Shown here: piece by piece, positions 43,704-51,724 of the stretch
Numbering within the stretch: the first letter of the stretch is position 1
Layout: each line of letters opens with the position of its first letter
Origin: Archangiaceae bacterium
GTDB taxonomy: Bacteria > Myxococcota > Myxococcia > Myxococcales > Myxococcaceae
Direction: 5' to 3'
DNA: 64,000 bases
NCBI GenBank assembly: GCA_016714225.1
Contig: JADJNS010000023.1
Coordinates: 124,001 to 188,000, forward strand
Made by a program: the position numbers and the translations under genes
The notes under the pieces: model-generated
What the model was told of the DNA's origin: nothing
Seen by the model: the letters and a program-made list of their open reading frames with translations, nothing else
Database searches by the model: none

Positions 43704-44324
43704 GTGCAGACCCTCTCCGCGCTCACTGCCGCCCTGCTCCTGGCCGTGCCCGACTCGGTCTACGACAACCCCGCCGCGTGGCAGCCGGAAGAGACCGACG
43801 GCGAGCTGCAGCTCGAGGCCCGCGCCATCGAGAACAGCAGCTGGCTCGAGTACCGGGTGAAGACCTCGACCGAGCTCACCCCGCAGGCGCTCTGCGACAC
43901 CACCTTCGAGCAGGTGACCAAGGGCAAGCCGGGCGAGAACGTGAAGTCGCGCAAGCTGCTCAAAGACGAGCCCGAGGTGCGCGTGCTCTACGACCTGGTC
44001 GACGCGCCGATGGTGAGCACCCGCGACTACGCGATGACGGTCACCAAGCTGCCCGGCGAAGGCGGCTGCCGCATTCGCTTCAAAATCACCAACGAGCTGG
44101 CCCCCGCGCTGCCCTCGGGAGTGGTGCGCATGGAGAAGATGTGGGGCGGGTGGAACTTCGAGGCGCGCGGCGGGAAGACGCAGATAACGCACTTTCTCTA
44201 CGCCGACCCGGCGGGCGCGGTGCCCGCGTTCATCGCGCGCGGCACGCAGAAGAAGAGCATCAAAGAAGCGGTGCGGCGGATGATCATCAAGACCCGCGAG
44301 GGCGGGGCCGCCGGTCCCAAATGA
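43704..44324 (+). CDS. Exported START-domain lipid-binding protein
   Basis: GTG 43704 gives a 206-residue protein with a short signal peptide (ALTAALLLAVPDS) and a START (StAR-related) domain covering most of the rest: WQPEETDGELQLEARAIENS, VLYDLVDAPMVSTRDYAM, CRIRFKITNE, WGGWNFEARGGKTQITHFLY and IKEAVRRM. START domains bind lipids or sterols in a pocket. It follows the DUF2079 gene by ten bases, so a joint lipid or envelope role is plausible. A strong hairpin ends the unit. Confidence 0.85.
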   Translation: MQTLSALTAALLLAVPDSVYDNPAAWQPEETDGELQLEARAIENSSWLEYRVKTSTELTPQALCDTTFEQVTKGKPGENVKSRKLLKDEPEVRVLYDLVDAPMVSTRDYAMTVTKLPGEGGCRIRFKITNELAPALPSGVVRMEKMWGGWNFEARGGKTQITHFLYADPAGAVPAFIARGTQKKSIKEAVRRMIIKTREGGAAGPK

Positions 44325-44326
44325 AG

Positions 44327-44361
44327 AGGGCCGCCCTTCCCGAAGGAAGAGCGGCCCTTTC
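44327..44361. terminator. Bidirectional terminator hairpin
   Basis: AGGGCCGC and GCGGCCCT pair, with CTTCC-CGAA-GGAAG stacked inside, followed by TTTC on the + strand; on the other strand TTCATTT follows. It begins three bases after the START gene stop and serves the convergent Cys-rich lipoprotein gene as well. Confidence 0.8.
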
Positions 44362-44382
44362 AAGCTTCAGCGCTCAAGAGGT

Positions 44383-45441
44383 TCAGCCGCAGATGCCGGC
44401 GCCCTGCGGCAGCGCAGGGGTGGTGCCCTGGCAGGTGCCGCTGGCGCACGTCGGCATGCCGCCGTCGGTGTTGCACAGCTGCAGGCAGTTGTTGGTGGTG
44501 GTCGAGGTGGGAATGCAGTTCGCACCCTTCACGCACTCTTCGGGGTTCGTGCAGGGGGCGTTGATGGCCGTGGTGCCCACCGCGCCGCACGCGGTGCTGC
44601 TCGCGCTCGCCAGAATGCAGTTCTGGGTCGACATCGGGCAGTTCTGGGTGAGCAGGTTGCAGTCGATGGTGTCGACGCGGCAGACGGTCTGCCACTCGGT
44701 CGCGCCAGTCGCGATGGGGTTGAAGCCGGCGTTGCAGCTGTGACCGGCGTTGCAGCTCGCCAGGTCTGCCAGGGCGCAGTACTTCACGCACTTGGTGGGG
44801 CCGCCGCCCTGGAAGCCGAGGCACACCAGCCCGAGGCCGCACTGGTCATTGGCCTGCACGCAGGTGGCGTCTTCGGCCAGGGTGCCCGCATCGACGCAGG
44901 TTCGCGCCAGGGCGGTGCCCACCTGACCGTAGGTGCACTTCTGGCTGTTCGGGCAGTTCTGCAGCACGGTGTCGCAACCCGCGCGGCACTTGCCGGTCGA
45001 CGCCTGCAGTGCGGCCTGGGTATCCGCGACGCAGGTGCTGCCCACCGGGCACGCCATCGAGACGCTGCAGGCCTGGCCGGTCGCGCCGCCGCTGCCGCCG
45101 CCGGTGCCGCTGCCGGCGGTGCCGCCGCCGTTGCCGCCAGTTCCGCCCGCGCGCGCTCCGCCGGTGCCGCCCGCGGTGCCGGTGCCGCCACCCGTGCTAC
45201 CGCCGGTGCCGCCACCCGCGCTGTTGTTCACGCAGGTGTTCGCCGAGCACTGCTGCCCGGTCGAGCACTTGCCGCACTGGGTGCCGGCCTTGCCGCACGC
45301 GTCGACGGTGGTGCCGGCGACGCACGCGCCGGTCGAGTCGGTACAGCCGTTGGGGCACTTGTCTCCGCCGTTGTTGCCACACTGGGTCGCCAGCAGGGCG
45401 GCGGTCGCGACCGAAGCCGCGAGCAGAATCTTTCGAAGCAT
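44383..45441 (-). CDS. Cysteine-rich lipoprotein with Gly-rich linker
   Basis: ATG 45441 (GAGG upstream) gives 352 residues with lipobox LATQC. A small Cys module (CPNGC...CGKAGTQCGKC) is followed by a low-complexity Gly/Thr/Ala linker (about 75-120) and a large Cys-rich domain (about 122-352) with about 25 cysteines (GQACSVSMACPVGSTC, CTYGQ, CVKYCALADLASC). The layout matches the 29186 lipoprotein and is typical of myxobacterial surface lipoproteins of unknown role. Confidence 0.82.
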   Translation of the reverse strand: MLRKILLAASVATAALLATQCGNNGGDKCPNGCTDSTGACVAGTTVDACGKAGTQCGKCSTGQQCSANTCVNNSAGGGTGGSTGGGTGTAGGTGGARAGGTGGNGGGTAGSGTGGGSGGATGQACSVSMACPVGSTCVADTQAALQASTGKCRAGCDTVLQNCPNSQKCTYGQVGTALARTCVDAGTLAEDATCVQANDQCGLGLVCLGFQGGGPTKCVKYCALADLASCNAGHSCNAGFNPIATGATEWQTVCRVDTIDCNLLTQNCPMSTQNCILASASSTACGAVGTTAINAPCTNPEECVKGANCIPTSTTTNNCLQLCNTDGGMPTCASGTCQGTTPALPQGAGICG

Positions 45442-45452
45442 GTTGTGAATCC

Positions 45453-45944
45453 TCACTGAGGGATTTCGAATCCGGCCGGGGCCGCCAATAGCACCGTTGC
45501 ATTGCGCGCGTCGAGCCAACGTTCGTGCAGCGCGGCCGCGAAGACGTCACGCGGGGCGCACCACAGCTGCAGCATGTCTTCCCACTCGCCCAGCACCGCG
45601 CAGGGGTTGGCCTCGGGCTGCAGCTGGCACAGCGTGTTGGCGTTGTGCACCAGCCCCTCGACGCCCTCGACCTGCCACTTCTCGACCGAGCCGTCGTGCA
45701 GCTTCACCTCGAGCTGCGCGCCGCCCTCGCGCACGTCGAGCAGGCGAAGGCCCTCGAGCTCCATGGCGTGGATCAGCGGCGCGAACGCCTCGTCGGGCGT
45801 CACGCCCAGCGCGATGGAGAGCCCGCCCCGCAGCCGCCCCGCGTGGCACAGCTGCAGCAGCGTGCGCGACTTCTTGGTCGCCCGCCCTTTCAGCTGGCCC
45901 AACGCTTTGAGGCGCGCTTGCAGCACCGCGGCCGTGCTTAACAT
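45453..45944 (-). CDS. Hypothetical protein
   Basis: The 163-residue protein is helical at the start (LQARLKALGQLKGRATKKSRTLLQLCHAG) with a beta-rich middle and a Trp-rich end (LGEWEDMLQLWCAPRDVF). It has no signal or membrane segment and is not recognised. Third-position bias supports it as a gene. Its ATG 45944 lies only seven bases from the DUF2378 gene on the other strand. Confidence 0.7.
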   Translation of the reverse strand: MLSTAAVLQARLKALGQLKGRATKKSRTLLQLCHAGRLRGGLSIALGVTPDEAFAPLIHAMELEGLRLLDVREGGAQLEVKLHDGSVEKWQVEGVEGLVHNANTLCQLQPEANPCAVLGEWEDMLQLWCAPRDVFAAALHERWLDARNATVLLAAPAGFEIPQ

Positions 45945-45951
45945 CGGAAAC

Positions 45952-46494
45952 GTGGAAGAGAAGGTCGTCTACCGAACCGGCATCGAGTCGACCATCGACA
46001 GCGCCAGCGGCCGGCTGACGCCGCGCATTCTCGAGCGGCTCAAGGCCGAGGCCGGCTACGACCCAGCGGCGAAGCGCGACCGGTACCCGATGCGCACGCT
46101 CGACCAGATGGTGCACGTGCTCGCGGCCGAGCTCTTTCCGGCGAAGAGCCCTGAAGAGGCCGTGTTCGAGCTCGGCTTTCTCGCCATCGGCCGGTACCAC
46201 GACTCGCTGCTCGGCAAAGCGCTGTTCCCCGCCATTCGCCTGCTCGGCCCGATGCGCTTCTTGAAGCGCCTGCCGCTGCTGTTTCGCGCGGTGAACAACT
46301 ACGCCGAGGTGAAGGTCGACGTCGAAGGCAAGACCGTCTTCGTGATGGAGCACAACGAGGTCGGCACCGCGCCCCACTACTTCCGCGGGTTGATGCAGGC
46401 CGCCGTCTCGGTGGTGGGCCTGAACGAGCCGCGCTGCGAGCTGCTCTCCTACGATGGGCACATGGGGCGGTATCGGGTGAGCTGGCGCGCATGA
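45952..46494 (+). CDS. DUF2378 (Myxococcus paralogous family) protein
   Basis: GTG 45952 gives 180 residues that fit DUF2378/TIGR02265: an N-terminal VVYRTGIESTIDS, YPMRTLDQMVHVLAAELFP, the family hallmark FELGFLAIGRYHDSLLGKALFPAIRLLGP and the closing beta part (VFVMEHNEVGTAPHYFRGLMQAA, CELLSYDGHMGRYRVSWR). The family is expanded in myxobacteria and its function is not known; the fold resembles heme-NO or V4R-like sensors in outline only. It overlaps the INSIG-like gene by four bases (ATGA). Confidence 0.85.
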   Translation: MEEKVVYRTGIESTIDSASGRLTPRILERLKAEAGYDPAAKRDRYPMRTLDQMVHVLAAELFPAKSPEEAVFELGFLAIGRYHDSLLGKALFPAIRLLGPMRFLKRLPLLFRAVNNYAEVKVDVEGKTVFVMEHNEVGTAPHYFRGLMQAAVSVVGLNEPRCELLSYDGHMGRYRVSWRA

Positions 46495-47051
46495 AGAGCT
46501 CCCACCTGCGCGCGGCGCTGATTCTCACCGCGCTGGGCGCCACGCTGGGGCCGCTGCTCGACGGGCTGCACACCTACAGTGGCGCTACCTGGTACGCCGA
46601 CCCGCAGTGGTTGAAGAGCGTGTGGTGGTGCCCGCCGCTGTTCGCGTTCGCGGGGCTCTCCATCGGGCTGCCGCGGGTGCTCATCGACCAGCGCCTCGAC
46701 GGCAAGGTGCTGCCCATAACCGGCCGCGCGCTGGCGTGGAAGATGGGGTTGTTCTTCTTCGGCTACGCGCTGAGCGGGTTTCTGCCCGCGCCGTGGTGGG
46801 TGAAGCTGATCATCCTCACCGTGCTCTTCGTCGCGGCGCTGTTCCCGCTCGACACCCGCGGCGCGCTGCTCGGCGCGGCAGGCGCTGCGTTCGGCGGGTG
46901 GCTCGTGGAGTGGCAGCTGACGAGCCGCGGGCTCTTCTTTCACCGCGACACCCAGCTGTGGGGCGTCGCGGGGTGGCTGCCCGCGCTCTACGCGCTCGCG
47001 GCCGTCGCCGTCGGGGCGCTGGGGCGGTTTCTGGTGGTCGGAACGCGGTAG
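46491..47051 (+). CDS. INSIG-like membrane protein
   Basis: The 186-residue protein has five or six membrane helices. Two spots resemble INSIG proteins: SVWWCPPLFAFAGLSIGLPRVLIDQRLDG is like the WWvPP...G-l-yP-x-iD-x-LG of INSIG, and GWLPALYALAAVAVGALGRFL is like the final SWLP...vGniGRqL. INSIG binds sterols in animals, and a mycobacterial homologue is known, so bacterial members exist. The match is by eye and distant. Translation is coupled to DUF2378. Confidence 0.6.
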   Translation: MKSSHLRAALILTALGATLGPLLDGLHTYSGATWYADPQWLKSVWWCPPLFAFAGLSIGLPRVLIDQRLDGKVLPITGRALAWKMGLFFFGYALSGFLPAPWWVKLIILTVLFVAALFPLDTRGALLGAAGAAFGGWLVEWQLTSRGLFFHRDTQLWGVAGWLPALYALAAVAVGALGRFLVVGTR

Positions 47052-47097
47052 GGGGTGGTTCGCTGCCTTGTAGCTTCGGGCGCCCCCTCACCTAAGG

Positions 47098-47132
47098 CCC
47101 TCTCCCGCTGGGGGAGAGGGAGGTCTTCTTTT
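47098..47132. repeat. CCCTCTCCC/GGGAGAGGG hairpin (REP-like, terminator-like)
   Basis: CCCTCTCCC (47098-47106) and GGGAGAGGG (47112-47120) form a stem, followed by AGGTCTTCTTTTC. The preceding CCCCCTCACCTAAGG belongs to a hairpin sequence that is frequent between genes in many bacteria. It may stop transcription of the INSIG-like gene on the + strand. Confidence 0.7.
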
Positions 47133-47137
47133 CGGGC

Positions 47138-47920
47138 CTACTTCATCGCCATGACGTTCAGCTTCTTCAGCCGGTCGTAGGTGCCGAGCACCTTGGGCGC
47201 GTAGCCGTTGAGCGGGCTCTTGCCGCGCACCAGGGCGTTGTCGACGGGGCCCGGGCCGCGGTTGTACGCGGTGAGCGCCATCTCGAGGTCACCGTACATC
47301 TCGAGGTAGAAGCCGAGCACCTGCAGGCCGTACTTGATGTTGGTGTCGGGGTCGTAGAGGTCGCCGTTGATGGCGAGCACGCGCTTCCAGTGCGGCATCA
47401 CCTGCATCAGGCCGGCAGCGCCGACCGGAGACACCGCGCGGGGGTTGAACGCGCTCTCTTCGTTCATGATGGCGAGCACCAGGTTCGGGTCGCGGCTGTA
47501 CTGCTGCGCGTTCTTGTGAACCAGGGTCGCGATGCTGCGCGCGAGGTTGACGTCGATGTTGGGCCGCAGCAGCAGCACCTTGAGAAACAGCACGTCCTCA
47601 CTGGTGTTGCTGGCCACGGTCTGGCGCAGGTTCATCATCTCGCTGCGCAAGAGCGCGGTCTGCTCGGCCAGCCCGTCGACCTTCTGCCGGGTGACCTCGC
47701 TCTGCTGCCGCTGCACCTCGAGGCCGGCCTGGTTCGATTCGAGCCGGCGGCCGATCATCAGGCCCGCGGCCAGACCCATCGCCAGCAGCGCCAGCTGTGC
47801 GATGAAAGACGCCATCGCCCATCGGCCGGCGCCCGGAGGGGCTGCCGGAACCGGTACCAGGCTCACCGGGGTGGTCTCTGCCAGGGCTGCAGCAGTCTGT
47901 TGCGCTCTCTCGACGATCAT
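47138..47920 (-). CDS. Membrane-anchored lytic transglycosylase (SLT domain)
   Basis: The 260-residue protein has an N-terminal anchor helix (about 36-56), a coiled stretch and a C-terminal SLT domain: LVLAIMNEESAFNPRAVSPVGAAGLMQVMPHWKR (catalytic Glu in NEESAF) and YNRGPGPVDNAL. It would cleave peptidoglycan glycan strands to 1,6-anhydro ends. It lies alone on this strand, divergent from the FadL-like gene. Confidence 0.9.
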   Translation of the reverse strand: MIVERAQQTAAALAETTPVSLVPVPAAPPGAGRWAMASFIAQLALLAMGLAAGLMIGRRLESNQAGLEVQRQQSEVTRQKVDGLAEQTALLRSEMMNLRQTVASNTSEDVLFLKVLLLRPNIDVNLARSIATLVHKNAQQYSRDPNLVLAIMNEESAFNPRAVSPVGAAGLMQVMPHWKRVLAINGDLYDPDTNIKYGLQVLGFYLEMYGDLEMALTAYNRGPGPVDNALVRGKSPLNGYAPKVLGTYDRLKKLNVMAMK

Positions 47921-48139
47921 GTGCTTCCCTCCAAACGGCTCGCGGGCCGCGATTCGATTCTGCTGGCTCTATCGGGGTCAAGTCAGACATTCATGCCATT
48001 CGAACTCGAAACGATTTCAAAAGGTTGGAGTTACAACTCGGTAACCCGAACGGCGTTTCCTCGGCGGATCAGGGATCAGACCTACATCGACGCATCCGTT
48101 CAGGTGGGCGCACCACCTACGAAATGGTAAGCGGCCGCA
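47921..48139. promoter_or_regulatory. Divergent intergenic region, 219 bp
   Basis: This stretch is less GC-rich than the genes. AGGTGG-GCGCA-CCACCT (48102-48118) forms a hairpin 21 bases before the FadL-like start, and GAGTTACAACTC is a near-palindrome (about 48027-48038). On the minus strand TTGACC (47981-47976) could be a -35 box for the transglycosylase gene, without a convincing -10. No gene is seen. Confidence 0.4.
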
Positions 48140-49699
48140 ATGCGCCACCTGTTGGTTTCGCTGCTCCTGGTTCCGACCGTAGCGACTGCATCGGGCTTCT
48201 ACCTGACCGAAAACGGCGGTCGGGCGCTGCTGATGGGCGGGGCGTTCACCGGGCAGGCCGACGACCTGTCGGCGATTCAGCACAACCCGGCCGGCCTGGC
48301 GCAGCTGCGCGGCTTCAACTTCCTGGTCGACGGCCAGCTGGTGCTGCACGACATCGCCTTCAGCCGCATCGACCCCGGCTTCGACGTCAACAACCCGCCC
48401 AAGCCGCCGGGCGACGTGGTGCACAACCAGGGCGGCCCGTTCGCGGTGCCGATGCTGGGCCTGGGCTACACGTTCAGCGTCTTCGGTCGGCCGCTGTTCG
48501 TGGGCGGCGGCATCTACGGCCCGCCGGCCGACGGCCACTACAGCTTCCCCAGCCCGAACTACGAGCAGCAGGGCGGCAAGTTCATCGAGAACCCGCGCAA
48601 GTTCGCGCCGCAGCGCTACTCGCTCATCGACAACAACGTGGTGGTCATCTACCCGTCGCTGTCGCTGGCCTTCGCCCCGGTGTCGGCGTTCTCGCTGGGC
48701 GTGTCGCTGCAGCCGGTCATCACCTCGTTTCACCTCTCGCAGAGCATCACCAGCATCGACCGCATCGGCATTCACCCCAAGACCCAGGCGCAAGAAGACC
48801 CCTTCTACGACTCGAAGGTGACGGTCGACATGCCGCTGCAGTACTCGCAGTTCACCGCGGTGTTCGGAGTGCTGGTGCGGCCGACGAGCTGGCTGCAGAT
48901 TGGCGCCTCGTTCCGCCCGCAGGTGATGATCAACGCGCCCGGCAAGCTCAAGGTCGAGCCCGGCCCTGCGGCCAAGGCGCTGATGACCACCACCCAGGGT
49001 GACGAGGCCACGCTCTCGATGCAGCTGCCGGCGGAAGCCAAAATCGGCATTCACCTGCAGCCGAACTGGCGCCTCGGCATCAACTTCGACTTCGTCTACC
49101 AGGGCTGGCAGTCGATCTCTGAAATCGTGCTCGATCCGACCAACGTGTACCTGGTCGACCCGATGCACGCCGAGCCGCAGAAGGTCGCCGGCTTCCGCAT
49201 TCAGAAGCACTGGCAGAACGCCTACATGGCGCGGCTGGGCGGCTCGTTCTCGCTGTTCCCCTGGCTCACCGCCTACCTGGGCGGCTGGTACGAGACCGGC
49301 GCCATTCCCGACCAGTACATCGGCGTCGACTTTCTGCACTTCTCGCGGGTGTTCTTCACCGGCGGCGTGGGCGTGAAGGCGTTCGGGCTCGAGCTGGTGG
49401 TCGGCGCGGCCGGCACCCCCGAGTCGAGCCACGCCATCGCGGCGAGCGAGGTGCGCGCCGGCTCGACCGAGCCCGACCCCGCGCCCATCATCGGCACCGG
49501 CGTCTACACCTCGAGCGCGTTCATGTTCTCGGTCGGCCTGCGCGGCAGCTTCGGCGGCGCGGCGCTGGGCGGCATGCGCAAGATGGGCGAGCCGCCGGTC
49601 GAGCCCGCTGTTGCACCTGCTCCTGTCGAAGCCCCCGCTGCTGCACCGGCTCCTGCAACCGAGCCGGCCCCCGCCCCCACCGAGACCCCCAAGTCATGA
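48140..49699 (+). CDS. FadL/OmpP1-type outer-membrane transport protein
   Basis: The 519-residue protein has a signal peptide ending ATAS, then GFYLTENGGRALLMGGAFTGQADDLSAIQHNPAGLAQL, with the NPAG motif of FadL/TodX. Alternating beta strands run to about residue 470 with an aromatic strand end near SAFMFSVGLRGSF. A Pro/Ala-rich tail (about 480-519, EPAVAPAPVEAPAA) is not part of the barrel. Such porins take up fatty acids or other hydrophobic compounds. The stop overlaps the next gene. Confidence 0.88.
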   Translation: MRHLLVSLLLVPTVATASGFYLTENGGRALLMGGAFTGQADDLSAIQHNPAGLAQLRGFNFLVDGQLVLHDIAFSRIDPGFDVNNPPKPPGDVVHNQGGPFAVPMLGLGYTFSVFGRPLFVGGGIYGPPADGHYSFPSPNYEQQGGKFIENPRKFAPQRYSLIDNNVVVIYPSLSLAFAPVSAFSLGVSLQPVITSFHLSQSITSIDRIGIHPKTQAQEDPFYDSKVTVDMPLQYSQFTAVFGVLVRPTSWLQIGASFRPQVMINAPGKLKVEPGPAAKALMTTTQGDEATLSMQLPAEAKIGIHLQPNWRLGINFDFVYQGWQSISEIVLDPTNVYLVDPMHAEPQKVAGFRIQKHWQNAYMARLGGSFSLFPWLTAYLGGWYETGAIPDQYIGVDFLHFSRVFFTGGVGVKAFGLELVVGAAGTPESSHAIAASEVRAGSTEPDPAPIIGTGVYTSSAFMFSVGLRGSFGGAALGGMRKMGEPPVEPAVAPAPVEAPAAAPAPATEPAPAPTETPKS

Positions 49700-50541
49700 A
49701 AAGACTCGCACTGCTCCTCTCGCTCCTCCTGCTCGCCTGCTCGTCGGGCGGCGGCAACCAGAACGACGCCGGCACCGATGGCGGCAACACCGACGAGGTC
49801 TTCTTCGACGTCTCGGGCACCGCGCAGGTGTTTCCCGAGGGGCTGGCGATGCTGACCGACGCCGGGCTGTCGACCTCGGTGGCGGGCCTGCGGGTGCGGG
49901 TGGAAGAGCCGTTCAAGGTGGCCTTGAACGAGAACGACCCGCTGGGCATCTTCTCGTCGGCGCTGCTCGACTCGAACGCCAGCTTCTCGGCGTCGCAGAT
50001 TTCCACCGAGCTGGTGAACCTGGGCGTGGCGGCCGGCGTGCGCGACGACGACGACGCGGGCACCCGCATCGTGCGCTCGGCCACCGGCATCTGGGACGTG
50101 GCGTTCGAGGGCAAGAAGCCCGACCACAACCTCACCGGCGCGAAGGCGTGGGTGCTGCCCAAGGTGCTGCACGACGCGCTCACCGCCGCGGTGACTCCGG
50201 CGGCCATCTCGAACATCGCGCCGGGCAAGACCACGCTCATCAGCGCCGGCTTCATGCTCGGCCGCATCGTCGACGCGCAGGGCAAGCCGGTCGGCGACGC
50301 CACGGTGACGCCGACCATGAGCAACCTGAGCGCGCAGTTCTTCTACCCGACCGCCGACTTCACCGGCACCGGCCTCAAGACCTCGGCGACCGGCCTGTTC
50401 GTCTACGTGCAGAAAGAAGACATGGTCAGCACCTTCCGCTTCGACGTCACCGGGCAGAGCACCTACAAGCAGCGCCAGGCCGGCGCGGCCCGCGGCGCGG
50501 CGCTGGTGATGACGGTGTTCCCCGGCTCGACGCCTCCGTGA
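49696..50541 (+). CDS. Lipoprotein, companion of the FadL-like porin
   Basis: ATG 49696 overlaps the porin stop (ATGA). The 281-residue protein has lipobox LLAC and then a Gly/Asp-rich linker. A beta-rich part near residue 185-220 (GFMLGRIVDAQGKPVGDATVTPTMS) looks like a carboxypeptidase-regulatory / Ig-like fold. The rest is not recognised. Strict coupling with the porin suggests that it works with it at the outer membrane. Confidence 0.78.
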   Translation: MKRLALLLSLLLLACSSGGGNQNDAGTDGGNTDEVFFDVSGTAQVFPEGLAMLTDAGLSTSVAGLRVRVEEPFKVALNENDPLGIFSSALLDSNASFSASQISTELVNLGVAAGVRDDDDAGTRIVRSATGIWDVAFEGKKPDHNLTGAKAWVLPKVLHDALTAAVTPAAISNIAPGKTTLISAGFMLGRIVDAQGKPVGDATVTPTMSNLSAQFFYPTADFTGTGLKTSATGLFVYVQKEDMVSTFRFDVTGQSTYKQRQAGAARGAALVMTVFPGSTPP

Positions 50542-51113
50542 GCGCTTCGGCTCGCGTGCGCTGCTCGTGGGCGCTCAAGGAAGAGATGTGGCAGTACCAC
50601 GACCTCGAGTGGGGCAAGCCCACGCACGACGAGCAGAAGCACTACGAGTTTCTGGTGCTCGAGGGCGCGCAGGCGGGGCTGTCGTGGTCGACGATTCTGA
50701 ACAAGCGCGACGGCTACCGGAAGGTGTTCAAGGGCTTCGACCCGGCCAAGGTCGCGCGCTTCACGTCGCGCGACGTCGAGAAGGCGCTGCTCGACGCCGG
50801 CATCGTGCGCAACCGCCAGAAGGTCGAGTCGGCGGTGAACAACGCGCGCATGTTCTTGAAGCTGCAAGACGAGCTCGGCAGCTTCGACGACTTCATCTGG
50901 GGCTTCGTCGACGGCGAGCCGGTGGTGAACAAGTGGAGGTCGGGCTCGCAGATACCCGCCACCTCGAAGCACTCGGACGCGCTCTCGGCCGAGCTCAAGC
51001 GGCGCGGGTTCAAGTTCGTGGGCTCGACCATCATGTACGCGCACCTGCAGGCGTGCGGGTTGGTGAACGACCACCTGACGTCGTGCTGGCGCTGGCGCGA
51101 AGTGCAGAGGTAG
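50538..51113 (+). CDS. tag: DNA-3-methyladenine glycosylase I
   Basis: GTG 50538 overlaps the lipoprotein stop (GTGA). The 191-residue protein closely follows E. coli Tag: RCSWALKEEMWQYHDLEWGKP, LEGAQAGLSWSTILNKRDGY, FDPAKVARF, IVRNRQKVESAVNNARMFL and RRGFKFVGSTIMYAHLQACGLVNDHLTSC. The zinc-ligand Cys and His near each end are kept. It removes 3-methyladenine from alkylated DNA. It sits as third gene of a porin operon, which is an unusual place for a repair gene. Confidence 0.95.
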   Translation: MSASARVRCSWALKEEMWQYHDLEWGKPTHDEQKHYEFLVLEGAQAGLSWSTILNKRDGYRKVFKGFDPAKVARFTSRDVEKALLDAGIVRNRQKVESAVNNARMFLKLQDELGSFDDFIWGFVDGEPVVNKWRSGSQIPATSKHSDALSAELKRRGFKFVGSTIMYAHLQACGLVNDHLTSCWRWREVQR

Positions 51114-51117
51114 CCGC

Positions 51118-51295
51118 GCACCCTGAGCGGAGCGCGAAGCGCGAAGTCGAACGGGTGCACTCCAGCTGGGACGCACCCAAGTCGGTGACTCCATGCATCA
51201 AGCAGCAGAGCGTGCGCACCCATACGATGGAGCATCTGCCCCTCAGCCTTCGACGGGCGACAGCAGGGTTCGACAAAGCTCACCCTGACCGGTCA
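51118..51295. repeat. Dispersed ~178-bp repeat, copy C
   Basis: This copy shares CATCAAGCAGCAG, TACGATGGAGCATCTGC and GCGACAGCAGGGTTCGAC...GCTCACCCTGACCGGTCA with copies A and B. It fills nearly the whole space between the convergent tag and marR genes, and its last three bases are the complement of the marR stop codon. Confidence 0.85.
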
Positions 51296-51724
51296 ACCCC
51301 CGTGCAGCTTCGAGAGCTCGTCGCGCAGGTGGTCGGCGCGGGAGCCGAAGAAGCGGTGGTCGACCTCGCGCACCAGGGTCACCGCCTCGAGAAACATCTT
51401 TCGCCCCTTCGGGGTAACGGTGATGAGCCAGGCGCGGCTGTCGTCGGGGTCGTCGGCGCGCGTGAGCAGGCCGTCGCCCTCGAGCGCGCGGGTGACCTGC
51501 GAGGTCATCACCTTGTCGAGCCGGGCGAACTCGGCCACCTCGCGCTGCTTGGGCGCTTCTCCGCGGCTCTTGGTGAGCCAGCTCACCGCCCCGAGCAGAA
51601 AGAACTGGGTGTGGGTGAGCCCGAGAGGTGAAAGCGCGCGCGCCACCTCTTGCGTCCACCGCAGCGAGGCGTTCCACAGGTGGTAGCCGGGCGAGGCCAT
51701 CGGGCCCTTGCGCTCGTCAGCCAT
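51293..51724 (-). CDS. MarR-family transcriptional regulator
   Basis: The 143-residue protein has a winged helix: LGLTHTQFFLLGAVSWL, KQREVAEFARLDKVMTSQVTRALEGDGLLTRADDPDDSRAWLITVTPKGRKM. This is the typical MarR recognition helix and wing. It overlaps the end of the AlkA-like gene by eight bases and is probably expressed with it. Its ligand is unknown. Its stop codon lies in repeat copy C. Confidence 0.9.
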   Translation of the reverse strand: MADERKGPMASPGYHLWNASLRWTQEVARALSPLGLTHTQFFLLGAVSWLTKSRGEAPKQREVAEFARLDKVMTSQVTRALEGDGLLTRADDPDDSRAWLITVTPKGRKMFLEAVTLVREVDHRFFGSRADHLRDELSKLHGG

